Shown here: positions 13,763 through 25,199 of the stretch, piece after piece
Layout of the letters: every line of letters begins with the position of its first letter
How positions within the stretch are numbered: the first letter of the stretch is position 1
Assembly (NCBI GenBank): GCA_024036415.1
Contig: JAMWET010000180.1
Location: 124,001 to 188,000, forward strand
Source: Prochilodus magdalenae
Taxonomy: Eukaryota > Chordata > Actinopteri > Characiformes > Prochilodontidae
DNA: 64,000 nt
Reading direction: 5' to 3'
Position numbers and translations under genes: made by a program
Notes under the pieces: model-generated
Told to the model about the DNA's origin: nothing
What the model saw: the letters and a program-made list of their open reading frames with translations, nothing else
Database searches by the model: none

Positions 13763-13885
13763 AAAATCTTCAGACTTGTGGCTACCAGGACCTTCATTCT
13801 GGGAATCGTCAGGGAAGTCATCACGGCGGCTCAGGGTGAACTCACGGATGAAGACAGCTTCTCCATCACTTGCATCTACCCACAC
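13763..13885 (-). CDS. Internal exon, 41 codons, of the same split gene
   Basis: This is the clearest exon in the window. On the minus strand the acceptor reads ACTGTCTCTAG and the donor GATTTT|GTAAGTG, close to consensus. The 123 bases between them are open in phase 0 at both ends. Codon choice is strongly exon-like (GTC TTC ATC CGT GAG TTC ACC CTG) and GC is well above the flanks. The product starts VWVDASDGEAVFIREFTL, which looks beta-strand-like, and then turns into an acidic, polar stretch (RRDDFPDDSQNEG) ending HKSEDF. Phases match the neighbouring exon candidates at 38697-38805 and 2812-4335. The flanking introns are about 24.8 and 9.4 kb. I cannot name the domain. The plus-strand reading of the same bases is also open but lacks splice sites. 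Confidence 0.72.
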
Positions 13886-14030
13886 CTAGAGACAGTATTG
13901 AACATAAAGCATTTAGGTGAGGTCAAACAATTTCTGAGTATAGAGTCTGATTATTTCAGCCATTTGTGCCCACACAGGAATTTGTGACAGAGAAACACCC
14001 CCCACCCCATCCCCCCACCACCACCACTAC

Positions 14031-14033
14031 ACA

Positions 14034-14088
<55 letters not shown>
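14031..14088 (+). repeat. (CA)n microsatellite
   Basis: An almost uninterrupted AC/CA run of about 26 units, preceded by a C-rich polypyrimidine stretch (CCCCCCACC and CACCACCACC). Such a run can adopt Z-DNA and is likely length-polymorphic. It lies about 150 bp from the exon at 13763-13885, on its acceptor side. Confidence 0.95.
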
Positions 14089-14090
<2 letters not shown>

Positions 14091-14574
14091 GGGTAGTGGG
14101 CAACCTCCTTCATGATACAAGGACTCAAGGGTACTTTAGTCATGTCCTGTTGGTTCAGAGAATCAAACCTATCCAGTCGTGTCCTGACGCTTCAGGGAAC
14201 CAAGCCCATGACTGCCCCTACTGTACAGCTATATCATGAGTGGTTATGGGATTCCATAACAAAAATAAATAATTTACTTGATTTTCTACACATGGCTCAA
14301 GCAAACGAAGCTGAGGTGCATGTTTAGGATTACTTATCTTAGAAAATGACCTAAACTTTCCAAAGAGAACTTAAAGAGCACTGAACATAACTACAACTAT
14401 GGGATTCATTAGATTAATCTTGTCAAGTACTTACCCATTGCCCTTTATGGACTATGAAAACAATGTAAGCTCTCCATCTCTTCTGTCTATTACTCCTCAA
14501 ATGTACTACAAGTGCAGTGTGCTTTTTCTAGCATTTCATGCGCATTAAAATGGATTTTCAGGCTGTTTGCTTGA

Positions 14575-14870
14575 CTAAACGGTTTACGTTCTGTGGTTAG
14601 CCCCTGTTGCGCCGGGGTCTCCCGTTTGTATTTACAAAAGCTTCCCATATTAGAAGCCACACCAGGGGAGAACTTGGACAGGGCCCATTAACAATAGCAA
14701 TCATTCTCAAGGATGCACAAACTCATGGGCCCCTGCCTCAGCTGCTCTCCTTGGGCCATAAACGCCCCGTAATGAGGGAGGTCAACTGTGGGCCTTGGAG
14801 GGTCCGTGCCAAGCTGGAGATGGCGGGTGTTACTGGGGGGCTGAGTGGGAAAAAGACAAATCTTCCTTGC
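14575..14870. other. Repeat-free block, possible conserved regulatory element
   Basis: Contains TTTGTATTTACAAAAGC (a forkhead-like TATTTAC), GGGCCCATTAACAATAGC (a SOX-like AACAATAG at 14690-14697) and a second GGGCCC near 14728. GC is above the flanks and no repeat was seen. It lies in the 24.8-kb intron about 0.7 kb before the 13763-13885 exon. Function is inferred only from composition and motifs. Confidence 0.3.
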
Positions 14871-15625
14871 TGCTAAGCAACGTCTTCAAAATATGGGCCA
14901 TAGAAGTGTGGGAATGCACCCATGAAGCGATGCGAAAAGTGACAAATCAAATATGTGCTAATACCCAAATTTCAGCACTGTCCACCGAATCGTTTGGCTG
15001 GCAAGGGATCTGTATCAGCACAACAATGTATTAGGAACCAGTGGGATAATCCGAGAAAATCCAGTCTGAGAAAGTTGCCATCCAACATGGCAGTATTTGT
15101 GTCATATCTACTTTCCAAATTGTAATATTAATGGTTTTACATTGCACTCTTATTGCACTCACCTGCACTCTTTTATGATAATGAGATTTCTGGGGTTACC
15201 CTTTTACCTTGAGTTGGCGGGAAATACCAGAAAAATTGGCTGTTCTGCTCATGGTGGTAAATTGCAACCAGCGTGACTGACACAGGATATCCCACTCCCA
15301 GTCTAGAACTAAACTATTCCATCCATGGGATACCTATCCCAGCATTCATATTTTATTACTGAGCCATGCAGTAGTAGCAGAATAACCCACACTGTTTAAT
15401 GTGACATGCTAACAAGTTTGATTCCATCTGTAAATACAGTTACTGCAGTGAGTTTTAGAAGAGTTGGGCACTGGTGAGTAATTTGTGGTTCCAGCAATGA
15501 TAGAGGCCAACGTAAAACCGAACTAAGTAAACATGTGGCCACAAAATGCACTAGTAATCCAGAAAAACATGGGAATGAGAATGAAGTCCATTTCCACAGG
15601 GATCTACAGGGTCCTCCCTCAAGTG

Positions 15626-16357
15626 CTAGAGATGTACAGCATATCTGTCTTTGCAGATGAAGGTCTTAAATAATACTGAATAATATTTCATAACCACGCA
15701 TGACAGAAGTAACCAAAATTTGTCAAAATAAGACCAAAACCATGCATAATATTTTTTATCGGCATGTCTGCAATGACTTAATGTTAGGTCTGACAGACAA
15801 TTTACACTACATGTTGGAACGCTGTTGCAAGCTTTCACTCCATTCAGCCACAAGGGTATTAGTAAGCTATTGATGCCGGATGATAAGTAACTCATCTCAG
15901 AAGTATTTGATGGAGCTCCCTCACTCCAGAGAGCATAGTTTAACTGCTCCACAGCCCAAAGCTGGGGAGATTTATAGCCCTCTATCCAGCGCTTGGTACT
16001 GAACAATACGTTCAACAGACTGGAGCAAATAAAGAAAGAAATATTATTTTAACACTGCAAACTGTACAAACTAGGTATGCCAAGCAATAAGACCAGGCGG
16101 ACCAGAATCATGTGACTTATAGCATAACATGTCATAATTTATTTGGAAAAACCTTTTTCCCACGATCCTTCTTTGTCAGCAAAAAATTGGTGGATGGAAA
16201 GTTTTGATATGTCTGTGGATGAAGGATCAGAAAAAAATCTGGTGATACCGTGTCTGTGCCCAAACCAATCATATTTGACCCCATCCATTTTTTGCAAGGT
16301 AAAATGAATGCCTTGCTTTAAACCACTAGCCACAGATTCATGCAACAGTTTTAGCAA
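15626..16357 (-). other. Two adjacent minus-strand open frames with some coding look
   Basis: Frames at 15626-16015 (129 codons) and 16139-16357 (72 codons, containing DWFGHRHGITRFFSD) are longer and less low-complexity than most in the window. Neither has a good donor and acceptor pair. Both end in stops inside the intron of the minus-strand gene. They could be decayed transposon coding sequence, a retained exon or chance. No family is recognised. Confidence 0.2.
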
Positions 16358-16505
16358 ACCTAGCCATCATAACATAGCCTGCTAAAACACTGGAGGTGCT
16401 CATTTTAGATATAGCACAAAAATATAATGTCAATCAGACATTATACACATGTTTAGATAGAACAAAGGTCCGTTTTAATACGCATCCCTAAATGGGTTCT
16501 AGATG

Positions 16506-16751
16506 TATATCGTCACTGTCCGAAGAAAAACAAGTATCTCCAAAATGGCAACTTTACAGGAGAGGCCAAAAACATCATTTATCTTTAATGCAAGTCAATG
16601 GAACCAGACGTCTTTCCGAACAGTTTTGGGCCACTTCGGTTGGTCCATTCATCATGAGATTCTCACTCAGTGTAAACAGCAGCTGATGTGTTCAAATCAT
16701 GCATAAAAGTAAAAATGGAGACACATGTTTTTCATTGGACAGCGACGATAT
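16506..16751 (+). mobile_element. Palindromic MITE, copy 1
   Basis: About 246 bp with terminal inverted repeats: TATCGTCACTGTCCGAAG at the left and GGACAGCGACGATATG at the right. The inside carries the family words CAAGTATCTCCAAAATGG, ACTTTACAGGAGAGG, CAAGTCAATGGAACCAGA and GTAAACAGCAG. It is an internally palindromic, non-coding element. Similar copies are at 21827, 47122, 51848, 53276 and 59015. The mobilising transposase family is not evident. Confidence 0.7.
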
Positions 16752-17851
16752 GCTACAGTATTTTCATTTCACCATATTTGGTTTCAGCAGTCTGGATTAT
16801 TACTACTGTATGTAAATGGATTATTCTGGCTTGAACTCAGGACGGTGTATACTGGCATGCAATTTTACTAGCCTGTGTTATTTGTTAACCTTTGCTCTGA
16901 CTGTGTTTTACAACAGGCTGATTTCAACAGGGTTCAGATGGTCTGATTAACTACAGGCTGACATGACAATATCATACACACCACCGACATAATGATATTT
17001 CATCATGTGCTCAAATTTGTACCCGTCATTTCCAATGCACAAATCCTATCAAACAATTTGCAAATAAATACATTTGATGTTTTATTGTTGTAAGGCACAT
17101 TATTGGCATGCAACTCTATGGCATGCTACTCACACTCTAGTTTAGCAGACTGTAGGATTTCCACAGCGGGTGCTATAATGGAGGAATAATAATTGGAGAA
17201 ACAAGTTATGGTTATGATATCAGGATTATTTATATCATCATCTAGGCTGTGGATGATCACAGGCAAAAAAGCAGCAGGGGTCCTACAGAAGTATGGCACT
17301 TAGCATCAGTGGCAGTGTGGATAAGGCAAGGCAGTCTAGACCACAGTGTTAGAGTGCTGTATAAAGGCTCCGCCCTCCCAGTTGGTAGATAACAGGATAA
17401 TAAATGGAAATTCCTGACATGTTCTGACTGCACACTGCAGCATTGAAACAGAGGACGAACTAAAGCTCTTTGAACATTATCTATCTCTCTATGTGTCGAC
17501 ATCAAAAGAGGGTATGGACGAACACAGTGAATGCTTGTCAGACGAATCTACATGCAACATCAAACGCTACTCATAAGCAAGGATTTGTTAGCCAGATAAT
17601 ATTTTTGAAGTCATTCAGTCAACCAACAGCACTGGGCGTGTGTGTTATTCTGGCGAATTATCACATTTCAGCACCACATAACTCCAACTTGCTGTTGAAG
17701 GTACAGTCTACAGTTGAACACATTCTTGGCTACATGGTTCTGTTTAACAACTTCCAAGTGCTGGTCTGCTTTATATACCTCACATGGCCTGAGCCCCCTA
17801 GTAATTATTCAATCTTGTATGAGGCATGCTAGCGTATCGTTAGGGAGCATT

Positions 17852-18064
17852 TTAGACTGATGCCCAATCCTTGACTACTTTTTGAAAGGCCTCTGTAAGA
17901 GGCAGTGATATCAGTAGGTACAGACATGGAGCAGATGATGAAACATCAAGTTGATCAAATGTCCCCACTGTACAGACGTCAGGGGTAGGAACAGAATGTT
18001 GCTTCAACCACAGAGAACCTATGAAAGATCTTTTTCTTCTCTCTTTTGATGCTTTTTTAGACAT
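17852..18064 (-). other. Minus-strand 70-codon frame with basic start
   Basis: Starts MSKKASKERRKRSF and is more exon-like in residue make-up than its neighbours. No pyrimidine tract precedes it and no consensus donor follows. It ends in a stop. It lies within the 24.8-kb intron of the minus-strand gene. Its phase does not require it. I list it as a weak candidate only. Confidence 0.15.
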
Positions 18065-18699
18065 GCTGACACCTAACTGACATTTTCAGCTCATGTGCTG
18101 TGTATGTTGGGTCACAGTCAACCTTGGAACAGTCCCACAAGCCAGACGGCTGCCAATCGGCAGAGTCTGGGGCTTTTCACCACGAAACCTTTAGGAAGAT
18201 GCCATTTGACTGACATACGTAACAACCGATCACAGGCTACTATTTGGGTGTGGTGTGTCCAGGGAGGTGTGTCTTGCTCTGAAAGGCTAATTTTTCATCA
18301 AACTGGCCTGTGCATGCAAGCGTTCACAGTTGCAGACTACGATTCAGCTGGAAACCAAAACTTTGTTTCCCATCTGAATCATAAAAAAGCTGCACAATCG
18401 TCTGAATAACCAATCAGAATGCAGCTGGCAGAGTTCTGATAGCAGTGGCCGGCTTTGTGCACAAAAGTTATGAGATTCCCGGTTTAAGGGTGGGCAGATC
18501 ATCTATAGCTGATGCTAAGTTATTACACCAAATTATTTCCCCATGGCTTCTTACTGTGATTAGACTTCAGCAAAATCCCTTCAGACCAAACTCTGTAGGG
18601 CCACAGACAACATACCCGCCCACTGATAAAAAACAAATGAGGTGGCGCTTAGCCTCGTCCTGACGACTCCATGGTGCATCCGTATCACACACGTCTTTC

Positions 18700-21100
18700 T
18701 ATCAATCAACAAGCCTTTATCCAAAAAGAGAGGCTGCCGAGTGAAACCTGGCTGAACTGAAACCTAATGGAGCATGGCAGCCAAGTCTTCTCCAGAGTGT
18801 TTAAGACAAATTCATCAAATTCCCTTCTTAACGTCTTGCTTAAGAAAACAACCCGGCTGTTAAAATCAGATGTCATGGGGCCTGTACTCCCACTGGACTC
18901 AGACGTTAAGTGCTGGCAAGAATCTCAACGCCCCGCTCCTCTTAAGTCAACAGTGCTCTCCCTGGAAGACTGTGTTCCTCTGGTGTGCTTCCGTTATGGC
19001 ATCATTTTGAGCCTCCTATTAATTAATACTGCAAGACATCACTACGGACACTCATTATACTCTACATATAAACTCTTGGCTCATTAATCTGAGCCAAAGA
19101 GACACAACATTTTAAACAGATTCCTTAAATAAAGAGGGACTGTTTCTTGAAAGGAACACTTGGACTCTTGGATACTACAAGAACACACCTATACCAGGAA
19201 CAGCTCGCAACAAGCCCTGCAAAGAGCCTTAATAGTAAACTTCAGAGAGGTGTCCAGTAAATACACGACATCAATGACTAGCAGGGGCTAACAAGGGCAT
19301 ATCTTTGTTTACAACGAGGTCCCATAGGGACATGAACCCAACATCAAGTGAGATGATGATGAGTGGTACATGTGTGTGAGAGCAGGCATGTCACAGACAG
19401 GGTGGGCTACGGTGTGCCAGTGGCGCTGGCTCTTTCTTCTCCAGCAGGATTAGATTTCAAAGTGCGAGAGCAGTGCGTGGACAGTGAACGGGAAGTGAAC
19501 CCAGGGCATGACGAGCCTTCAGAAGAACATAATCAACAGTAATAACACCAACCTGATATTATAATTGGTCTTTCCTGGAGGGAGGTGCCAGCTACCAGGC
19601 CTGAAGGGAAATGAGAGGGAGGACTACACCTTCTCAGCGCAAGCCCAACGTGGGCTTCTGTTTCATGCATGGCCTCCTTTGATTAATAAGATCCCTTCCA
19701 CTGTTTTGATAACGGCGCCCCGCTTTCCACCCTGCTCCTGACAGTATGAAATGAAAGAGGAAGAGGTATTTGGCTAATCTACTTTCAAAGGGATCAGTGC
19801 AAGATTTCTCTTAACACATGAGCAATGAGGAATGAAGAAATCTTGAGTGATGTCCACGGATGTTCCGTTCTCAATTTCGTTCTGGATTCTTCTGCTCCTC
19901 TTGCTTCTCAAATACCTCGAGTTCTCTCACACTCGAGCCCCCTTTTTCTCTTGCCGGTGTTGGATCTCTATCCCTAGACGAAGCTACCACCTGACCACAC
20001 TACCATCTATACCCATGCTGTGCAAAATCGCACCACAGCTTGAAACCGTGATGTACAGAATGACTTTCGACACGCAAGCTGGAACATACAAAAACCTACC
20101 CTCAATATTTACCTCCTACAGAAGAAACGGCCGTGCACACCAACGATTAAAGCAGCGATAAAGGCATACGTCTCTGGGAAATGACAGGGTCTTGGCTGGC
20201 CTGAGGCAACATTACACCCTTCGGTGTAAAAGTTCTCCTGGTTATAATTTGCACTTCAAGCATCACGCCCTGAGAAAGGAGGAGCTACAGCCCTGAGAGG
20301 GCCTGCACAGGAAAACACAAAGGGAGCTCTTTTCATCACTTTCTCCGATTCTTGACACAATGTTTGGTTATTTTGTATTCTTGCTCCTACCACAAGGCCT
20401 TTGATGATGTACCTACGGTTCCCATGCAAGTTTTCCTTTGGCTGGAGGAAAAACAGAAATCAAGGGCAAGTGTGGCAAAGTTAGAAGCGTGCAGCATGTG
20501 GAAGGAAACTTAGAAAGGAAAGATCTGCCACACAGTCTTGGACAAAACGCTAGAGCTGAATTAAGATTCTGTAGATCTCTACAACCCTCCATCACCGTCT
20601 GCGATTTTGTAAGGTCTTAAAATAAGTAATCTGTCTCCCTCTCCAGACTAACCGTCTCTGTTAGCGATCATTAATCTTTTTCTTCCCATACCTTTTATAG
20701 CAGAGGCATCTCTACCTTATGGCCAAGTCATGTAAAAGAAGCCTGCGTATGATCTGAAGATGCCTTGCATGGTGCCAGTCTGTCCTAGGACAAAAGCAAC
20801 TTGTGACGCCGTTGGATTTTTCGCCTCTTATGGAAAGATGAAGCCATCTCATCTTGACACAGCCTGAGCAGGGAGGTGGGCACTTGAAGCGATGATGACT
20901 TGCACTTCTATTGCTCTCCAGACCACGAGCACCTCGCAGCTCGTTCGTCTTCCGCTGTTTACCGGTCAGCATTCCTGAAGGGCTTTCGCACTGTAAACTA
21001 TGTCTGCCATGCAAACCTCTGCCTGTCTGTCTGCCACCCCCCCAGTCCCTAACGCCTACACTTGAAGTATTTGATTTGCATGGTCGTAAGAGGTAATGGC
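18700..21100. other. Repeat-poor stretch, possible cluster of conserved elements
   Basis: A 2.4-kb stretch almost free of recognisable repeats and richer in GC than the surroundings. At 19676-19687 it reads CCTTTGATTAAT, combining a TCF/LEF-type CTTTGAT with a homeodomain-type TTAAT, followed by AAGATCCCTT. Several ORFs on both strands (19847-20161 plus, 20712-21140 minus) have no splice sites and cysteine- or arginine-rich random-looking products. The call as regulatory is inference. Confidence 0.3.
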
Positions 21101-21826
21101 AAAGCTGACATACACGTGTCCCTGTTTGTCTTGGTATCAACTTGACCTCAACTATTGTTTAACATTATTAACATGTGCAACAGTACTGTGCAAATTAGTC
21201 CCTTATTTATTAAATTACCAATCAAAATGGTCATTACATACAAGCAACTGATTTTTCAGGAGATAAAAGATATTGAGATGGTGGGACGATTGTGCAAGAA
21301 CTGGTAGAATATCAAAATTGTCACCATCAGATAAACAGTGCTTAAAGCTTTCATCTATGAGAGAATGTAAATCTCTGGTCTTGGTCCAAATCTGCAAAAA
21401 GCACAACTCTGCCAGTGTTTCTGTCCATCCTGCCACTGCCAGGAGATACATTTAACAGGGGGTGTAAAAGAATGTGTAGCTGTCAAGAAGCCATCACTGG
21501 GAAAGTAAAACGAATATCTGCCCATCACAGAAGCTGCTGGTGCCCTCAGAACAATGGACTTGCCAACTCCAGTGTTCAGACCTCAACATCACTGAATATG
21601 GGATTCCCAGGATTGTGGGAATCTGAAAATATCACTTCTAAAACTGAAATTTTGAGGAAATATATTCTTACATACTGTACATGTATATTAAGCCGTTGGG
21701 GCTTCTGCATTAAAAGGAGCAGAAAACATGAGAAACCCCAAAAATCAAGTGTCAATCTTTTTCATAAATTAATGAAAACATATGAAGGGTGGTCTCTACA
21801 TTTAGAAGGTAACACACATACATAGC

Positions 21827-22069
21827 ATTACTGTCTAAAGAAAAACAAACACTTCCATTTTTGGCAATTGTTTTTTTTTTCCCACGTCATTGGAACCTGC
21901 CAGATGCCCTTTAAAGTGTGTAAACAAACAATGATGAATAGACCAATAGGAATCCTCTAAAGGAATGAAATCTCTTTGTTTACCTACATTAGAAGTAGAC
22001 CCGTTTTTCCTTCTACTGTAAAGTTGCTATTTTGGAGATAAAGATTCTTGTTTCGTTTGGACAGTATTA
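21827..22069 (+). mobile_element. Palindromic MITE, copy 2 (diverged)
   Basis: Begins ATTACTGTCTAAAGAAAAAC and ends GTTTCGTTTGGACAGTATTAA, an inverted repeat of the same family terminus. Next to the right end is TAAAGTTGCTATTTTGGAG, the reverse complement of the family's inner left word. The centre is diverged and contains a T-run. Confidence 0.6.
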
Positions 22070-22989
22070 ATAAACAGACTAAACAGTTCTAATCATCAAG
22101 TATACATTCCTGGGAAATTCTAGTGGTCTTAACAAATCATTAAACAAACAGATGAAGTGCTTAGATGAATATCTTAGTATAGGATATTTTTCTTTTATTT
22201 TCTTTAAATACTGACGTTTTGTAGGCAAACTTGCAGACAGTCTTTTACAGATACGAGAGTCAACACTGTCCCAGTCTGCACTGATAGCTTCAAAGAGCTG
22301 AAAAAAGCCGACAGGTTAGTTATAAAATAGTCCCTGCAAGGTTTAAATCTGGACTTTGACCAGGTTAAAACAAGCAGTGTAAGCTGTCATTTGGGCTTCA
22401 ACTTCAACTTGGGCCCACACGCATACACCACTGTCAGTATGCACATGCTGATCATACTGCCAGTGATTTTATTACCAGAGCTATTCCACCTTTATTGCAG
22501 ATAAACCCTAGAGACCGTCACATAGAACATGAATAAAATATAACAGCTCATGAGTTCTAATCTGGGTTCTCTTTGCTTTGATATTTACTGATGTGTGTGT
22601 TACGTTTAATCTATTTTAGTCACAAAGGTAAGAAATGAAAACATAGCCTGTCATGACTGAAAACCAAGAGAACCTTAAGAGTCCTTGTTACCATCAGATC
22701 ATTATAGGTCAACAGCTAATCCCTCAGTCGTTTATTATTTGAACAGAACACCTACTTCTGCAAAGTTTTTATATGAAAGGGAGAGGGAAGGCCAGTAGCT
22801 AAAAATAGTACTCCATTAATAGGTAACCGGTTTGGCCAGTTCTCACCACTGTTGTTTGGGTAGAATGAGAATGAGGTGTACACAAATTCTGATTGTGTCT
22901 ACAAGGAAGCTGGCAAAAAAAATATATTCAGGGGTTGGACCTCAAGCATAATAACACACTGACATGACGTCAGGCCACTGGGGCAGAGA

Positions 22990-23283
22990 GCAGTGCTTTG
23001 CGATCTTTCACAGTACTGTCAGATTTGAAGATCTGAACGATACGCAAGTGTTACTGAAGACGAGGCGAGAAAATGTATGAAGTGAATGGGAATTCAGATT
23101 CGGGGAGCCCAAGGAATCCTAAAGATGGTACCGAAGAGGCAGCTGAAAACTGTGGAGGTCCGGAACATCGAATGGAGATACAGAACGGACACCTTCGGCC
23201 ACACAAGCAAGTCCAGAGAGAGCCTTCGAAAGACGTGCTTGCAAATTTCCAAAGAAAACAAAACCTCAAAATAATCAGTTAGG
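22990..23283 (+). other. Plus-strand open segment with competing frames
   Basis: After an acceptor-like CGATCTTTCACAG at about 23011 there is a short open frame reading TVRFEDLNDTQVLLK up to a stop near 23060. Overlapping it, an ATG at 23073 with A at -3 opens 69 codons (MYEVNGNSDSGSPRNPKDG, hydrophilic, acidic then basic). A third frame from 23086 is open for 62 codons. Base composition is exon-like over 23040-23270, unlike the flanks. Only one of these can be the main reading, if any. A transposon-derived or UTR origin is possible. It lies 450 bp upstream of the plus-strand terminal exon candidate. Confidence 0.25.
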
Positions 23284-25001
23284 TAATAACTCCATTAATG
23301 CATCGTCCTAACAGTTCTTTAGCTTTCAGCATACTGCTGGTAGAAGAAGGAAACAGAAGAAAAGGCATGGTAGGGTAGGTTTGAACTCTACCATGTTGTC
23401 ACATATAGTTTATAATCAGTAGGTGCTCTACTTAGCATTTCCTCAGCCAGTGAGTGTTAACAGTGCAAGCTAAAAGTCTCAATAGGAGAAATATGTCTGA
23501 AAGATCACATGTACCCATTTAGGCAGTACATGCTTCGTTCAACAACATAGCTAAACCGCTCCAATGCAGTGCTGGAGCAAAGACAGCAAGAACCACAGCA
23601 AGTTGTCTCTCAGTAAAATTAATAAAATACATCAAATCTGTTTTGAGAAATCTGTCATGCACAGTGGCTGTTAGCTCCTGTTTCTCTTGTTCATGTGTGC
23701 TTCCCTGCTGTTCCTTTCAGGAATGCTGACTGCTGAGGATTTCTAACCGAATGCAATACTGGGATTTTGGAAGCTCTGGAGAAGCTTTTTCTGATTCGGC
23801 ATCTATCCTACTTACGGCCCAACCACCTCAAGTGGACTGCAGAACTTCAGAGACTCTGAGTCATGGCTTTACAGCAGAAACGACCACCTAAGCTGAATCA
23901 TGTTCCGTTCCTGTTTTATCGAATTGGTAGATGTGTCATTTAACTTCAGGAATGCTCCCTGTGTAAACAACACTGGATTTTATCTCTTCGGAAGACTCAA
24001 CAGCTCATTTACAAAGGAAGAAGATGGACACTTGGAATAGGTACACCTGTAACTGAGGAAGTGGAAGCATGACGTTATGGACTTTTGCAAGTGGGAATTT
24101 ATTTACAATGTTTTGTTTTTATACATGATAAGAAATTTGTGTCATTAAATCATGAAATTTTCAGGATCAGTAGAAACGAACATTCAGTACTTTAAGCTAT
24201 GATGAAACACTGTAAGCAATGTCATATATATGTGCCACAAAAAACTCCTCTTCTAGGAATGCACAATGATATTTTAATCATATGGGTATCAGCAGGTACT
24301 TGCTTTATAAACAGTCAGCCAGCCAGCTCATCAGCCAGATGTTTGGATTCCACTGATATTTTAAACTGACTGATTAATTTATTTATCTTTTTACTCGTGG
24401 AGAATGGATCATGCAGACTGCGTAATATGTCACCTGCAATTTAGTGTCTATTTCTCTGTAATCCTAATCCATCTGGATTCCTGGATCTGGAGTCTTAATC
24501 ACTGCATTTTATAAATGTTTTGTATTGTATGTATCAGCATCTGCAGATGTGTATCTGGAAAATATGGTACATACGGCCCACAATTTCCATTATAGATGCA
24601 TTCTTAAAAACTACATCTGTATAATGCAAAAACAGACACTGCATTGAGAATCGCTGAGACAGAATAAATTCAAATGAATGTATTAATTAACAACACAACA
24701 ACTGAGTCCTTGTGAATGTGAATTGACCTGCCTTGATCCTGTATTGAAATAACTGAGCTATTTGCTTTGTACTCGCTCTGAATCATTTAAACTTTGTTTG
24801 AAAGGAATAATGAATTGGTTTAATGGTTGAGGCGGGGCAATATGACAACATATACTGTTACCATGATAAATGATGTTGCAGTACAATACAATATGATTTT
24901 CTGAATATAAAGTGTATATTGTGTATATCATCATTGCATGTGGAACACTGACCGACTGCCTGTGTCAATATAAAGAGAACAGTGTGTGACACTGTAAAAA
25001 A

Positions 25002-25046
25002 ATGTATGTATGTATGTATGTATGTATGTATGTATGTATGTATGTG
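25002..25046 (+). repeat. (ATGT)n microsatellite
   Basis: Eleven uninterrupted ATGT/TATG units in the proposed plus-strand 3' UTR, 20 bases before the AATAAA at 25066. It is likely length-variable. Confidence 0.95.
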
Positions 25047-25065
25047 TAAAAAATGTGAAATATTG

Positions 25066-25071
25066 AATAAA
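25066..25071 (+). terminator. Polyadenylation signal of plus-strand transcript
   Basis: AATAAA followed by ACATTGTATTGACAG and a long T/GT-rich run from about 25088. This is a textbook order of signal, cleavage zone and downstream element. Confidence 0.45.
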
Positions 25072-25199
25072 AACATTGTATTGACAGTTTTTTCTTTGTT
25101 TTTTGGTTTTTTTTTAAAAAGAATGACCTGTTCTTTTTCCTCTAGTCTAATCAGAAGAAAAGGAACTGACAGACATCTGATCAGATGTCTAATAAATCA

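Larger units (their letters stand above)
23721..25088 (+). other. Candidate 3' terminal exon of a plus-strand transcript
   Basis: A strong acceptor (CTTCCCTGCTGTTCCTTTCAG, ending at 23720) opens into sequence with early stops in all frames; the longest is MLTAEDF then TAA. About 1.3 kb of UTR-like text follows. It ends with AATAAA at 25066-25071, and a T/GT-rich downstream element (TTTTTTCTTTGTTTTTTGG) starts about 15 bases later. An ATTAAA near 24145 and a first AATAAA near 24664 could be alternative signals. This could be the last exon of a coding or long non-coding transcript, antisense to the minus-strand gene and inside its intron. No upstream coding exon was proven. Confidence 0.35.

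Noticed and set aside
15190..15312. Minus-strand open segment reading GYPVSVTLVAIYHHEQ with an acceptor-like TTCTAG and donor CAAG|GTAAAA
   Set aside because: It would start in phase 1, which does not fit after the exon at 38697-38805 (ends in phase 0). About 31 open codons occur often by chance.
20712..21140. 142-codon minus-strand ORF
   Set aside because: Residue make-up is random-looking (Arg, Cys, His rich), no splice sites, and the opposite strand is open too.
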